Positions 1 through 11,626 of a DNA stretch of 64,000 bases are shown in pieces. The notes beneath the pieces were generated by a model. It was not told where the DNA came from and did no database searches. It worked only from the letters and a program-made list of their open reading frames with translations. The DNA lies in the NCBI GenBank assembly GCA_033675265.1, contig JAUJYZ010000871.1, positions 35,568-99,567 on the forward strand, written 5' to 3'. Every line of letters starts with the position of its first letter. The stretch's first letter is position 1. Source of the DNA: Actinostola sp. cb2023 (taxonomy: Eukaryota > Cnidaria > Anthozoa > Actiniaria > Actinostolidae). The position numbers were made by a program, and so were the translations under genes.

Positions 1-661
1 TCCCGGCATCCTTTTCGGGCGTGCAGAAGGAAAACACGTGTTAGCGAAAGTGGTCCTAAGGAAATGGCTATTGTTCGGCGAGTTAAGGAAAAGAGAGGGC
101 AAAATTCACGACTATATCAAGAAGAGAGATGGAAGTTTGCTGAGAAAGTGGCGTTTTGTTTCGCAAGGATGTATTTTGGAAGAAAATCCAAGTCAAATGT
201 CGGTCATTTTCGAGGTGTAAAATTGCGTCAAAAACACGCATTTTTGATTTTTATGGCAAACAAATTGAACTAATGCCCAGAAATCGGACCTGTAAATCAG
301 TTTACTTGAGGTTAAAATATGAAGAGTTCTCTAGTTGTCACTAATAACTGGCCATGAGATCGATGTTACGAAAATTCAGAAAGTTAGAATTTTTCAAAGC
401 AGTATCGATTTTTACGGGCGGTTTCGGGCGCCGTGGGAGTCAAAGGGTTAAGGCAAAAGATAAACCTGCAACAAGGACAGTTATAGATTCCTGTTGTTAG
501 CAACTGGCATGGGAGTCCAGAGCAGTTTCAATAGTCAGTTTGTACATCTATTCCAAGTGAGAAATGCTGTAAGTCCTCTTGTTAATTTTTTGCAGGCACT
601 TGCTAGTACATGTACATTTAGCAAAGAACTCGAGGTTAAAAACAAAATTGAGTGGGCTTAC
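1..661. other. Intronic or flanking sequence, no exon recognised
   Basis: This stretch lies downstream of the last PGAP3 exon I can place (minus strand, ending at 662). The remaining PGAP3 membrane segments would be expected here or before base 1. I translated the minus strand and found no convincing match to the next family segment, so the following exon is probably outside the window. A plus-strand open frame at 494-715 runs antisense over a PGAP3 exon and is judged a shadow. Confidence 0.5.
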
Positions 662-3600
662 CTCACAAAGAAGCAAAATATTGAAGACACCACAAGAGAA
701 GTAGCACAGAAATAGTCTAGTTTCTAGTTACAGAAAGAATGAAGAAAAAAACAGTTCAACTTGAAACATGGCTAATTTAAGAATTTTGATTGCAGTGAAA
801 CCCTTTATTATTTTATAACGAACTCCAGTCTAGCCACAGGCGGCCCAATCATTTCTTCTGAAGCTAATAAAAAAAGATCTTTGTATGCAAGCATCTTTTT
901 ATATGTTTCCAGTGATAGAGTGCACAGGATAAGTTGTTGAATGTATAAACACACGGAAACACATGCATGATTCCATATACATGTACATAAAAATACAGGG
1001 AGCCCACCCAGTTTATTAAACTACATGCACTACCACATGCACAGGAAGCCTGTGAAAATTATTGTAATGTGCATGCACAGTAATGAATATTGTAATGTGC
1101 ATACAATGTACATATTCACATGGAGCTTTCAATTTATTTTATTATTATTTATTTTTATAGCCTCAGGAGAAATGGTTGGGTTGCCTGTGGTTTATCCAGG
1201 CATCCACTAGCTGTCAGACGTCAGGATTGGTTACTGTCAGAACATACATTTACCAATGCCATTTGATTGAAGCCAGTTATTTTCCAATCAGACTAGATAT
1301 TGTGATGGTTGCAACAATAATGGTTACAAGTAGCAACTTGTTCAAATCATATGTAAGTCCATGCTCGAGGATCCAGCGGTTTTTGTCCGCGCTCCGAAGT
1401 CACCGGCCAAAACAACCCGCTGGATAAATTACCTGCTATTACGAGTTCTGTGGCGTGATACGAATCTTGATTTTGATTGGCCCTCTTTTTGAGGGTAAAA
1501 AAGAGGGCCAATCAAAACTCGACCATAATTTTCAAAGATAGCGTCCATGTTGACGGATGTTTTAAAGAAATGCATTTGCGTGATGCGATCGATCACGTAC
1601 TCTAGTATTTCCCCGGGATCGATTTCCTAAACCAGAACAGTTCATGGACCTACATGGTTCTCGAAGCGTTTAATTATCGTTTTAAAAAAAAGGATGATAT
1701 GTATTTGCACAGCTACCGACAGGATATGGAAAAAGCTTGATATTTTTGCTAGTGATATCCGATCCTTAATAGCGCTGGTAAATGTGTTGTTTGAATTGGG
1801 AGGCCAGAAACGATTTGAAGCTACAAGTACCGCCAACTGAAAGAATACGCACCACGAGTACGGAATACAGAGTTTTCAGCGTATATATCATTATGAACAA
1901 TCTGGACTTCAGTTATCACTTCATTTTTGACATTTCTTTAGGGTCTGAAATGCGAGCTATACTAAATCCGCTTGAGAGCGTATCACGCCCCAGAACTCGT
2001 ACTAGTAGGTAATTTATCCAGCGGGTTGTTTCGGCCGGTGACTTCGGAGCGTGGACAAAAACCGCTGGATCCTCGAGCATGATGTAAGTCCTGTACAAGC
2101 TTTAAGAGAGAAGGGGGTATACAATGTACCTCAGTCCAATTCAAATCTCTTGAATGAAAAACTGTCGACCAAAGCCAGGCATTGACGTTGACCTTTGATT
2201 TTGTACAAAGAAAAATAACACAAGTATTTATTCAGATTTTAAGTTTGGCATACTGTATGGGAATAGTATGGATTGTATATGGGGTCAATTCAAACTTCAA
2301 TGCAAACTTTGCAAGTTTTAATTGGCCCGGCCATATATACAGTTCATATTATTCCCATACAGTACTCATTTATGTGGCCTATATATTTCCCATACTTCCC
2401 ATATTTTCCATACTAGCTTCTCTGAATACAGAGAGGAATAATAATAAAGGATTGCATATACCGGTACCAACTACTGACTGACTGTTAGTCAATTGTCAAC
2501 CAACAAACAATTAGATTGTCAGCTGACTTGCAATATTATTGTCAGCCGACAACCTGAATACTGTAATATTGTATGTACGCAATTCTTTACTAATACCAAA
2601 GACATAACATGCAACAATTATATCTTACCAACATATAATACTTCCATAACTTATACATCGTATAGTCTTGTGGTATAACTGATCTATATTCCAGCCACCC
2701 AGCAATGTGACCCAGACCATTCAGAACAGAGAAAAGAGTGGACGCTGGTTCTTGAATACCAAGAAACCTAATAAATGGCCACTGTAGGGAATAAAGATAG
2801 CATTAAAAACCTTACACATTTTGTATAAGTGCAGAGAACACAATTATAATCAGATAATTAAATGAGATATAACAACAAACATGGCCATTGACACTGCAGA
2901 CCTTGAATGAACATGACAGGATATAAATTCTATTATCGGCAGCAGATAATAGATTTTTCCTGTCAAATTCACATGCTATCGAGAATTAACTGTATGCTCT
3001 CAGCCAATCAGATGTGAGATAGTGAGTAAAATGTTTTTTTAAATAATGTTAATTATCCATTTGATGCAATAATCCCAAGTTGAGAATCTTGGCAAAATTA
3101 ATCCAAGATCATGATCATCCATCATGACCAGTCATTTCATTCATGATTTCCTTCCATTATTATCATCATAATTACACTGTATCATCATCATCATGCAAAA
3201 CACTGCAAGATCTTGTCAATATTGTCAACCTGGAATATACACACATACTATATATGGTTTTCTATATTACTGTACATGTATCGTAAATGCTCGATTAAGC
3301 GCCTTGCTTCCAATAAGCACCCCCCCCCCCCCCCCCCCCCCTTAGAGGTCTAAAAAATTTATAAGCACCCCCCTTCCAAGAAGCTACTCTCTTGTATTAT
3401 TTAATAAAATAAAACTTGCGTTTACCAAGTACCGCATGGTACATGTTTACTATTTTTATTCACTGTATGTATGTATGTTAGAACTGTACCATATACCAGT
3501 ATTAATAAAGAAAACATGGAGTTCAACATCTGAGAAAAGAAATAAGCGCCCTCCTTCCAATAAGCGTCCTCTCGAATAAGCACCCCCCTCTAGAGGTCTA

Positions 3601-4051
3601 AAAAAATTATAAGTGCCCGGGGTGCTAAATCGAGCATTTACGATAATCCTCACTATGACATTATATTATAAAAAATTATTAGCACTTGGACTCCAGAATG
3701 TCAGAATGAGCACTACGTATTCACAATAATTATTGGAGGTTACATATTACTCATCAGCAGTTAATACTGCACATAAATGTGTACCTTGCCATGGAATTGC
3801 TTGATAGGTCTTTCATGCTCAACATCTTTAGCTGTGACTTTATGCATACAGGAGTATTTGCACTCATCTTCACAAGTCCAGCCAAATACTTTGAGGGACC
3901 AAGGTAGATCACTGGGGTACCCCACATCATCACATGACCGTTGGCAGTTTACAAGACAAATTCTGTAGCTGTATAAACTATCACCCATCGAGGCCAGTAC
4001 TGATGTAGTGGCATGACAGAGGAAAACTACAGCTAGTCCAAGCCATCTCAT
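662..4051 (-). CDS. PGAP3: PGAP3/Per1-like GPI-remodelling protein, 5' part (exons 1-4)
   Basis: Likely an ER/Golgi multi-pass membrane protein of the Per1 family, which acts in fatty-acid remodelling of GPI anchors. Coding exons on the minus strand are 4051-3785 (89 codons), 2781-2629 (51), 2192-2130 (21) and 723-662 (20 codons plus 2 nt), all with GT-AG borders and compatible phases. Exon 1 starts at MRWLGLAVVF, a signal peptide, followed by a cysteine-rich lumenal part with the motif GWTCEDECKYSCM and ending QFHGK. Exon 2 begins WPFIRFLGIQEPAS, matching the family's WPFxRFxxxQEPAS. Exon 3 carries NAWLWSTVFHSRD, matching the conserved FHTRD region. Exon 4 reads KLDYFCATSLVVSS, matching the DYFCAS membrane segment. 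An upstream in-frame ATG at 4189 is less likely because the signal peptide would then be internal. The 3' half lies outside the window. Exon 4 assignment is the least certain. Intron 3 carries a transposon (1360-2081). Confidence 0.85.
1360..2081. mobile_element. Non-autonomous TIR element, Mutator-like, in PGAP3 intron 3
   Basis: Inverted terminal repeats of about 100 bp (roughly 1360-1462 and 1979-2081) begin CATGCTCGAGGATCCAGCGG. The 9-bp direct repeat ATGTAAGTC flanks both ends (1351-1359 and 2082-2090); a tenth base, C, also matches depending on where the end is drawn. Long TIRs with a 9-bp target duplication are the usual signature of Mutator-like (MULE) elements. The interior encodes no transposase and contains a small hairpin around GATTGGCCCTCTTTTT (about 1475-1512). 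Confidence 0.8.
2815..3052. repeat. Dispersed repeat with palindromic core
   Basis: The core is a near-perfect palindrome (GACAGGATA...ATTATCGGCAGCAGATAAT...TCCTGTC), followed by a segment ending AGCCAATCAGATGTGAGATA. The same family recurs in intron 13 of ABCG copies B (about 39650-39845 and 40005-40240) and C (about 59877-60110 and 60265-60440). It lies in PGAP3 intron 1. Confidence 0.7.
3279..3645. mobile_element. MITE-like fold-back element with poly-C tract
   Basis: Inverted ends TATCGTAAATGCTCGATT (3279) and AATCGAGCATTTACGATA (ending 3645) bracket an interior with repeated AATAAGCACCCCCC / AATAAGCGCCCTCC blocks and a long C homopolymer near 3320-3350. No coding capacity. It lies in PGAP3 intron 1. 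The C tract is a likely place for length error. Confidence 0.7.
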
Positions 4052-4359
4052 ATTTGCATTCACTTCATTGCTTTGTACAATGTAGCTGCATAATGAAACA
4101 TAGTTTTGATTTGGAACCAGGAGGTTGTGAAAGCAATGTTTCAGTAAAGAAAGAAACATTCTTGGTATGTGTGTGCAGGAGGTGTCCACTTACATAATAA
4201 TAATATTATAATAATTTAATACTTAATATATAGCACAAATCTCTATAAAATATTCCTAAAATCTCAACTAAAACTACAATAAAATAGATCAATTAGATAA
4301 ACTAGATGATGTGGTTCAACAGTACTGTATATCTATTACTATAGGCTATATAATTGTAT

Positions 4360-5300
4360 AATGGCTCTCTTATATCCAGTATAACTGGCTCTCTTATATC
4401 CAGTATAACTGGCTCTCTAGCTTATATCCAGTATAACTGGCTCTTTTATATCCAGTATAACTGGCTCTCTTATATCCAGTATAACTGGCTCTCTTATATC
4501 CAGTATAACTGGCTCTCTTATATCCAGTATAACTGGCTCTCTTATATCCAGTATAACTGGCTCTCTTATATCCAGTATAACTGGCTCTCTTATATCCAGT
4601 ATAACTGGCTCTCTTATATCCAGTATAACTGGCTCTCTAGCTTATATCCAGTATAACTGGCTCTCTAGCTATATCCAGTATAACTGGCTCTCTTATATCC
4701 AGTATAACTGGCTCTCTATATCCAGTATAACTGGCTCTCTAGCTTATATCCAGTATAATTAACTGGCTCTCTAGCTTATATCCAGTATAACTGGCTCTCT
4801 TATATCCAGTATAACTGGCTCTCTAGCTTACATGTACATGTATATATCCAGTATAACTGGCTCTCTAGCTTATATCCAGTATAACTGGCTCTCTAGCTTA
4901 TATCCAGTATAACTGGCTCTCTTATATCCAGTATAACTGGCTCTCTAGCTTATATCCAGTATATAACTGGCTCTCTAGCTTATATCCAGTATAACTGGCT
5001 CTCTAGCTTATATGTATATCCAGTATAACTGGCTCTCTTATATCCAGTATAACTGGCTCTCTAGCTTATATCCAGTATAACTGGCTCTCTTATATCCAGT
5101 ATAACTGGCTCTCTAGCTTATATCCAGTATAACTGGCTCTCTAGCTTATATGTATATCCAGTATAACTGGCTCTCTTATATCCAGTATAACTGGCTCTCT
5201 AGCTTATATCCAGTATAACTGGCTCTCTAGCTTATATCCAGTATAACTGGCTCTCTTATATCCAGTATAACTGGCTCTCTTACAATGTAACTGGCTCTCT
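4360..5300. repeat. 24-bp minisatellite between PGAP3 and OXNAD1
   Basis: About 36-38 tandem copies of TATATCCAGTATAACTGGCTCTCT, with a common variant carrying an extra AGCT (28 bp). Each unit contains the small inverted repeat CCAGT-ATA-ACTGG. The array occupies the upstream region shared by the divergent PGAP3 (minus) and OXNAD1 (plus) genes. The open frame across part of it follows from the 24-bp period. Confidence 0.95.
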
Positions 5301-6017
5301 ATAAAAGAAGCCTGGCCAGGGATAAAACAATAACGTTTGCTAATAATTAATCTTTAGATCACTACGAATACGCGAATATGAATGATCATGAGATATACAT
5401 ATAAACTTACACGTACATGTAAGCTTATAATCTGCCCCTGCCCCCTGCTGGCCTACGTAGCACTATAGCAGCGTACATTTTATACCGGAACTTCGTATTT
5501 AAAAAACCCGTATTCTACTCTTGTCTGTTCGACTAAAGGTGAGATTCAATATGAATATAATGTGGATCTAACATTTCCAAAAACATAATGTATTAACTCT
5601 TCGAATCCAGGGGATCCAGTATCATGCTTGATGAATAATAAGCTTATAATTACTGTAAAGTGTAAACAAAGGCCTGCACTTATAAGCTTACTATAGTTAC
5701 GCAAATGCATAACACAAAACTGACCGAGAATTGGACAGTAAGGTCACTTGTATAGCTACAAATATAGAATAGCTTCATGCTTACCGTGTATCATAGAGAA
5801 AATACAGCTAAATTGTGCAGAAAACTGCATCGATCATGCAGTAAATAATGAACGTCAGTCTACAGCCTCGACTCTACGCTCTCGCCAGACTCTCCAGCTT
5901 AGCAAGGAACGCCTAGTAAATATCGTGTTCAAGTCATGATGTGTTCTAAAGTTCGGTTATGAAGACCTTATTATCCCATGTTTTTAACTCATGTACTCTC
6001 AGTTGTGCCTATAATCG
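5301..6017. promoter_or_regulatory. Upstream region of OXNAD1
   Basis: Unique AT-rich sequence between the minisatellite and the OXNAD1 start codon. It should contain the 5' UTR and promoter by position. I see no clear TATA box or other defined element; AAGCTTATAA-like strings occur several times but I attach no function to them. Confidence 0.35.
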
Positions 6018-9000
6018 ATGCAGCTGTTAAGGTGTCACAAATTGTTCTCCAATGTGTTTTCAAAATGGAAGGAATTACGGTAAGACTAAAATAAAAATCT
6101 CGACGTCACTGCATGCATATGGTCATAAATGTGGGTGTGCAATAATGTCATTAATGATATTTCAGAACTATAATCATGGCTAAAGCCTTTCTATCTACAC
6201 ATATTGAAAGAACAAAGTCTTCAAGTAGGCAGGAGGTATTTGTTTCAATAATAATAATAATAATAATAATAATAGGAATACATGCAAAATCTAACTGCAG
6301 TACATGTAATTAATTTTAATAATTAGATTAACTATTAAAACTGCCTCTACCTTTGTCATAGAGTATGTCTTTTGCTGAAGTAATAAAAATAGACCAACTA
6401 TCAAGAACTGTAAAGGGATTGAAACTAAAAGTGACTGATGAATCATTTGGTTTTAAGCCAGGACAGTGGTAAGTTATATAGCTCATTGATATGTACAAAC
6501 ACAAAATGCGTTTAATGTGGTAATCAGCTGGGGTAGCATGTTTTTGCCAATGAGAACAATGGACTTTGGGGGGTTACATTTAACAAATAAAAGATGGCTT
6601 TCTATGTTCAATACAAAATTGATGCCGCCTGAGCTCTTGAAATGCTAACAAGATCGCTTGTGCATCCTGCTGCATTTCAAGAGCTCAGAAGTGCATCGAT
6701 CATTTTTGTATAGAACTTAGAAAGCCATCTTCTATTTATTTTATAATATAAAAAGTCGAAAATGATGGAGTATTTCACTGAAAAAGACCAACATTCTGAA
6801 GTAAACAAACCCAGCGCACGAGCTTGATAAAATTGTATTCAAAAGCACTGTCAACAGAATCCTCAACTTTCTTGTGAGAGTTGACATCCATAATAACAGC
6901 ATGTCTGAAAGGTGAGTTGACCGTATTCATGTACAGTTGTGTAGAAAACAAATATTCTATTTTTCTACCCAGGGTAGATTTCTTCATTCCTGAACTACCA
7001 ATTGTTGGAGGTTTTTCTATTTGCTCAAGTCCAAAGGATCTACAAAGCAATAATAGCATTGACCTTGCAATAAAATATAGTGATCATCCTCCTGCACATT
7101 GGGCACATACAAAGGTATTGTAGTATGGCAAACCCAGGGGGGAGGGGAGGGTACTTGGGTATAAGAGTGATGGGGAGGTGTGAATGAAGCCAAAATGATA
7201 AACCAAAAAAAGTTTAACAATGTGGCTAAGCTCAACCCAAAGAATGTACGTAATGTAACCCCAAAAATTACAAGGACTTGGCATGTTCCCATCACTTTTA
7301 TACCCATCCCCTGGGATGGAAAATTAATTCAATATATATATTAATAATTACTTCAGTCACTGCACAGGACTGTGGTCTAGGCTCACAATGTGAAAAGTAG
7401 AAATGAACATTCTGATTTTTCCCACTACAACTGAATGATGTCATTTCTTTCTTACAGTGTAAAGTTGGTGACAAAGTTCAAATGAGAGTTGGTGGTAATT
7501 TTTATCTTGACCTTCCTCAAAGTAACAGTTTCAAATCAGACATCTTGCTTGTGGCTGGGGGTGTTGGGATCAACCCACTGTGGTCCATGATAAAGTTTGC
7601 TTCAGAAAATACATCTTCATTTGGTAAAACAACTCTTCTTTTTAGTGCAAGCACCAAGGATGAACTTCTTTTTAAGGTCAGTTGAAAGACATTGTCATTT
7701 ATTCCACAAAATAAAGATAATGGCCCAATAATCTGGGGAGGGAGGGTAACTACTCCCTTTAATTTAGAACGGGAGTGTGATCTGAGACCCAGATATATCC
7801 TGTTCCAGACAAAAGGAAGGTAATTTTGCAACCCTGTTATAGACAAAATGGCAAAAAAAAGTTTATTCACACTAAACCTAGACTACAAATACATCTAGTT
7901 GAAAACCACACACATCTCTCTCTCTCGATCACTTGACACATCAAATTACAATGATCATATGACATACATAATGCTCAATAATTGTGACTCTAAGTTATGA
8001 CTTTATGTGTTGCACAGAACCAAATTATTGATGTATGTAACAAACATCCTCACTTGAGATGCAGTTTTTACATCAGTGAAAAAGGTGCTGAAGATGAAGT
8101 GTTTGACCAATGGACCCAAGGTAATAAAGGTTTAAGGTTGCAGTATGATGTACTCACATACACGTACAGTGTACACACAAAAACAAAGACAATATTAGTT
8201 TATTCAGACACTTGATTAAATTGACAATTTTACAAAACAAATTTTGAAACATTTTAAAACATCTTGGAGTCTCAAATAATTTTGGCAAATAGCGACTTTT
8301 GTATAACTACTAGTTTTAATCCAATCAATATGAAACTTAGCAACATAACAGTACATGTCAAGACAACAAATCTGTTCTTTTTTTTTTTTTTTTGCTTTTT
8401 GGCGGGAAAATGGTGTCATGAATATGCTAATTTTTTTTGAAATTCACAAATACACTTATTTGACCATTGCAATCGAAAGAACACATAAAATTAGACATAT
8501 AGCTGAAAAAATATCTCAGATATCGTTATTCAAAGATATGATTTTTTGAAATTTGAATTTTCCTCAATCTTGTGCTATTTTTAGTAACAAAATGGCGGAT
8601 TTTCAAATTTCAAAAATTAATATCTTTGGATTGAATAACTACATATAATATATTATTTCAGCTATATATTTAATATTTAGTGTTCGTCCAATTGCAATGA
8701 TCAAATTAGTGAATTTCAAAATTTATTGGCATGTTCGTGACGTCATTTTCCCGCCAAATAGCAAAAAATCAAAAATCAAAAAGGGCAGATTTGTTGTCTT
8801 GACATGTACTGTTATGTTGCTAAGTTTCATATTGATTGGATTGAAAGTGTAGTAGTTATGCAAAAGCCGCTATTTTGGGGCTCTTACGTGCCGACCGTGT
8901 TGGCGAGTGTTGACATGTCTGTCAAAATAATAATAATTTTTTTCCACCTTTTCTATACAAGGCGGGCGAATAACAAAGGAAGTACTACAAAGAAGTTTGA

Positions 9001-9128
9001 CTCAATTAGAAAGCAACAACACAAGGGTATTTATATGTGGACCACAGCCAATGATCCAGTTTGTATCTGATTCACTCATTGGTCTTGGATTGGGCAGTGA
9101 ACAAATTCACATTGAGAAATGGTGGTGA
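6018..9128 (+). CDS. OXNAD1: OXNAD1-like oxidoreductase NAD-binding protein, complete
   Basis: Predicted mitochondrial ferredoxin-reductase-type flavin/NAD(P)H oxidoreductase; the family's substrate is not established. Seven exons: 6018-6079, 6166-6235, 6362-6468, 6973-7114, 7458-7676, 8018-8120 and 8962-9128, giving 289 codons (human family members are about 310). The start is the first ATG after an in-frame stop at 6012. It yields a basic, acid-poor N-terminus ([20 protein letters not shown]) like a mitochondrial presequence. The FAD-domain part includes [15 protein letters not shown] and [10 protein letters not shown]. The NAD-binding part has [14 protein letters not shown] (GGxGxxP type) and VFICGPQPM. 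The protein ends in IHIEKWW, the family's typical terminus. All introns are GT-AG and all phases fit. The stop codon directly adjoins a 28-bp minisatellite. Introns 3, 4 and 6 hold fold-back elements. Confidence 0.93.
6581..6744. repeat. Fold-back element in OXNAD1 intron 3
   Basis: Left arm AAAAGATGGCTTTCTATGTT and GAGCTCTTGAAATGC pairs with right arm GCATTTCAAGAGCTC and AGAAAGCCATCTTCT. It has the hairpin form of a MITE. Just downstream (about 6768-6880) is a segment related to the interior of the Mutator-like element at 15356-16311. Confidence 0.7.
7132..7316. repeat. Fold-back element in OXNAD1 intron 4
   Basis: The ends are inverted: CCCAGGGG...TTGGGTATAAGAGTGATGGG at the left and CCCATCACTTTTATACCCATC...CTGGG at the right. 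Length is about 185 bp with no coding content. Confidence 0.6.
8281..8878. repeat. Large fold-back element in OXNAD1 intron 6
   Basis: Two arms of roughly 240-300 bp, inverted around about 8580. For example AATCCAATCAATATGAAACT at the left pairs with AGTTTCATATTGATTGGATT at the right, and TTGGCGGGAAAATG pairs with CATTTTCCCGCCAA. It takes up most of intron 6 and has no coding frame. The acceptor of exon 7 lies about 80 bp beyond it. Confidence 0.75.
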
Positions 9129-10142
9129 TGTTAATGAGCAGATGATTAAAATAACATGCTAATGAGCAGATGAATAAAATAACATGCTAATGAGCAGATG
9201 AGTAAAATAACATGCTAATGAGCAGATGAGTAAAATAACATGCTAATGAGACGATGAGTATAAAAATAACATGCTAATGAGCAGATGAGTAAAATAACAT
9301 GCTAATGAGCAGATGAGTAAAATAACATGCTAATGAGCAGAAGAGTAAAATAACATGCTAATGAACAGATGGGTAAAATAACATGCTAATGAGCAGATCA
9401 GTAAAATAAACATGCTAATGAGATGAGTATAAAAATAACATGCTAATGAGCAGATGAGTACAATAACATGCTAATGAGCAGAAGAGTAAAATAACATGCT
9501 AATGAGCAGATGAGTAAAATAACATGCTAATGAGCAGAAGAGTAAAATAACATGCTAATGAGCAGAAGAGTAAAATAACATGCTAATGAACAGATGAGTA
9601 AAATAAACATGCTAATGAGCAGATGAGTAAAATAACACGCTAATGAGCAGATGAATACAATAACATGCTAATGAGCAGATGAGTAAAATAACATGCTAAT
9701 GATCAGATGAGTAAAATAACATGCTAATGAGCAGATGAGTAAAATAACATGCTAATGAGCAGATGAGTAAAATAACATGCTAATGAGCAGATGAGTAAAA
9801 TAACATGCTAATGAGCAGATGAGTAAAATAACATGCTAAAGAGCAGATGAGTAAAATAACATGCTAATGAGCAGAGTACAATAACATGCTAATGAGCAGA
9901 TGAGTACAATAACATGCTAATGAGCAGATGAGTACAATAACATGCTAATGAGCAGATGAGTAAAATAACATGCTAATGAGCAGATGAGTAAAATAACATG
10001 CTAATGAGCAGATGAGTAAAATAACATGCTAATGAGCAGATGAGTAAAATAACATGCTAATGAGCAGATGAGTAAAATAACATTGAGCATTTGGCGTGTT
10101 TAATACTTAGCATGTTATTTTACTCATCTGCTCATTAGCATA
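9129..10142. repeat. 28-bp minisatellite in the OXNAD1 / ABCG-A 3' region
   Basis: Around 34 tandem units of ATGAGCAGATGAGTAAAATAACATGCTA with small indels begin immediately after the OXNAD1 stop codon. The last piece (about 10108-10142) is the same unit in inverted orientation, ending next to ACATGTACATGTA. Some early units read AATAAA (9173-9178) and could act as a poly(A) signal for OXNAD1. The same satellite lies 3' of ABCG copies B and C. Confidence 0.95.
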
Positions 10143-11073
10143 CATGTACATGTACTAAAAACAAGTTACATGAAATAATTCTATTGACAATTTAATTTTG
10201 ACAATGAGAAGGCTGTAAAGTATTTCAATATTTTATTTTGTCAAAGAATTGAATATTTTTATTATTGAAAGAATGAATTAATTATCACAGTCTATCTTTT
10301 ATTCCAATTCAAACATCAACTAGTAAAATATAGTTGGTGTGTTGCCTCGTCGGCTTTTACCAACTCAATAAAAGATGAAGATTAAATGAGTGTTTTAATA
10401 CTAAGAATGTCAACTATGGTCTACAGCATTTTTCTTGGAATCATAGAATAATTGCAGTCCCAAGTTCATAGGGACTATCAATTATTGTGAATTTTCAGAG
10501 TTAAATTTTAGAGTTTTAGATTTTTACATTATTATTGTTATTTGCATATTTTTTTGTAAGTTACACTGAAAAGCCAATTTTGGAGTTGTAATAAAGTTAT
10601 TATTATTATTTATTATTAAATAGTAACGACTGTTGTTGACAACAATATCAGTTTTTGTGAAATGTTGCAATTACAGTAATGATAAGATTTCTAGATAATA
10701 ATAAAACTTCATGATAATAAGTTATGAAATTTAAAGAAAAAGCATTTTTATTTGTGTGATTATAACAAATATACCTATCCATAAGTCCTGTACATTAAAA
10801 TTATAAGAATATAATAGTTTTATAAACAATAGATGATCCTAAAAGAAAGAAAACACTCAGACAGGTGTTTCTTCAAGTATGCCGAGTATTGTGATATATA
10901 TTTATTATACGTGATTACTATTATAGTCACTACACTCAAGTCACATGACTTGTGAAACTTGTCATACAATCGAGAGGTGTTGTGCACCGAATGAATTAGA
11001 TGTGAATAAATCTATGTCTACACTTGGGCTGGATACAGAGAATCCATTAACCAAGTTAAACATTCTAAATTGA
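10143..11073 (-). other. 3' flank of ABCG copy A
   Basis: AT-rich sequence after the copy A stop codon (minus strand). AATAAA on the minus strand at 10906-10901 is a plausible poly(A) signal, 168 bp past the stop. The region is also present after copies B (43449-44450) and C (55660-56668). No gene is visible. Confidence 0.55.
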
Positions 11074-11594
11074 TTACTCTGTTTTACTTGATCGATATAA
11101 CAGCAGTAGAAAAGCTATGATGCGAAAGCCAATAAACAGAGCAAGAAGGGCGTAAATGTCAAACATGAAGTTATTCTGAAGAAAAAGAAAAAATGCATTT
11201 AGACAAAAATGTATATGAACTTCGATGGCACTATAAGATGGGATGCTAGTTTTGCAATATACATACCACATAGCTCATAAATTACCCTGTGAGCAGGGGT
11301 TTCTTTACAGCCCTCTCTTCTGACTTTGGCTCGTCGAGGGAAAAATAAATGACGAAGCAAATTCAGAAGTTATAGTGGGACAGAAAGGATCCTCTGCTCA
11401 TAGGGTATTCAAACATATACTTGGCTATTGAATGCAAATGAAACAACTCCAGACAACCCAGGCATAAGTCGAGACAAAAAAATGTTTGATTTACAGCCAG
11501 TATTCCTTACTTTATCAAGACCAAGAAAATCTATGGCAGCATCACCGTTAGGTATGCACAAATTTGTCTGATGGCCAACCGTACAGTTACCTAA

Positions 11595-11626
<32 letters not shown>

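Noticed and set aside
494..715. 73-codon plus-strand open frame
   Set aside because: It is antisense to a PGAP3 exon (723-662) with matching family residues, and shows no recognisable protein of its own.
1642..2012. Open frames inside the Mutator-like element in PGAP3 intron 3
   Set aside because: Short, overlapping on both strands and without transposase motifs.
4354..4656. 100-codon frame with repeated YIQYNWLS
   Set aside because: Translation of the 24-bp minisatellite; interrupted wherever the 28-bp variant occurs.
9129..10085. CRISPR-like array of about 28-bp repeats
   Set aside because: Units are directly adjacent with no unique spacers, no cas genes are present, and the genome is eukaryotic.
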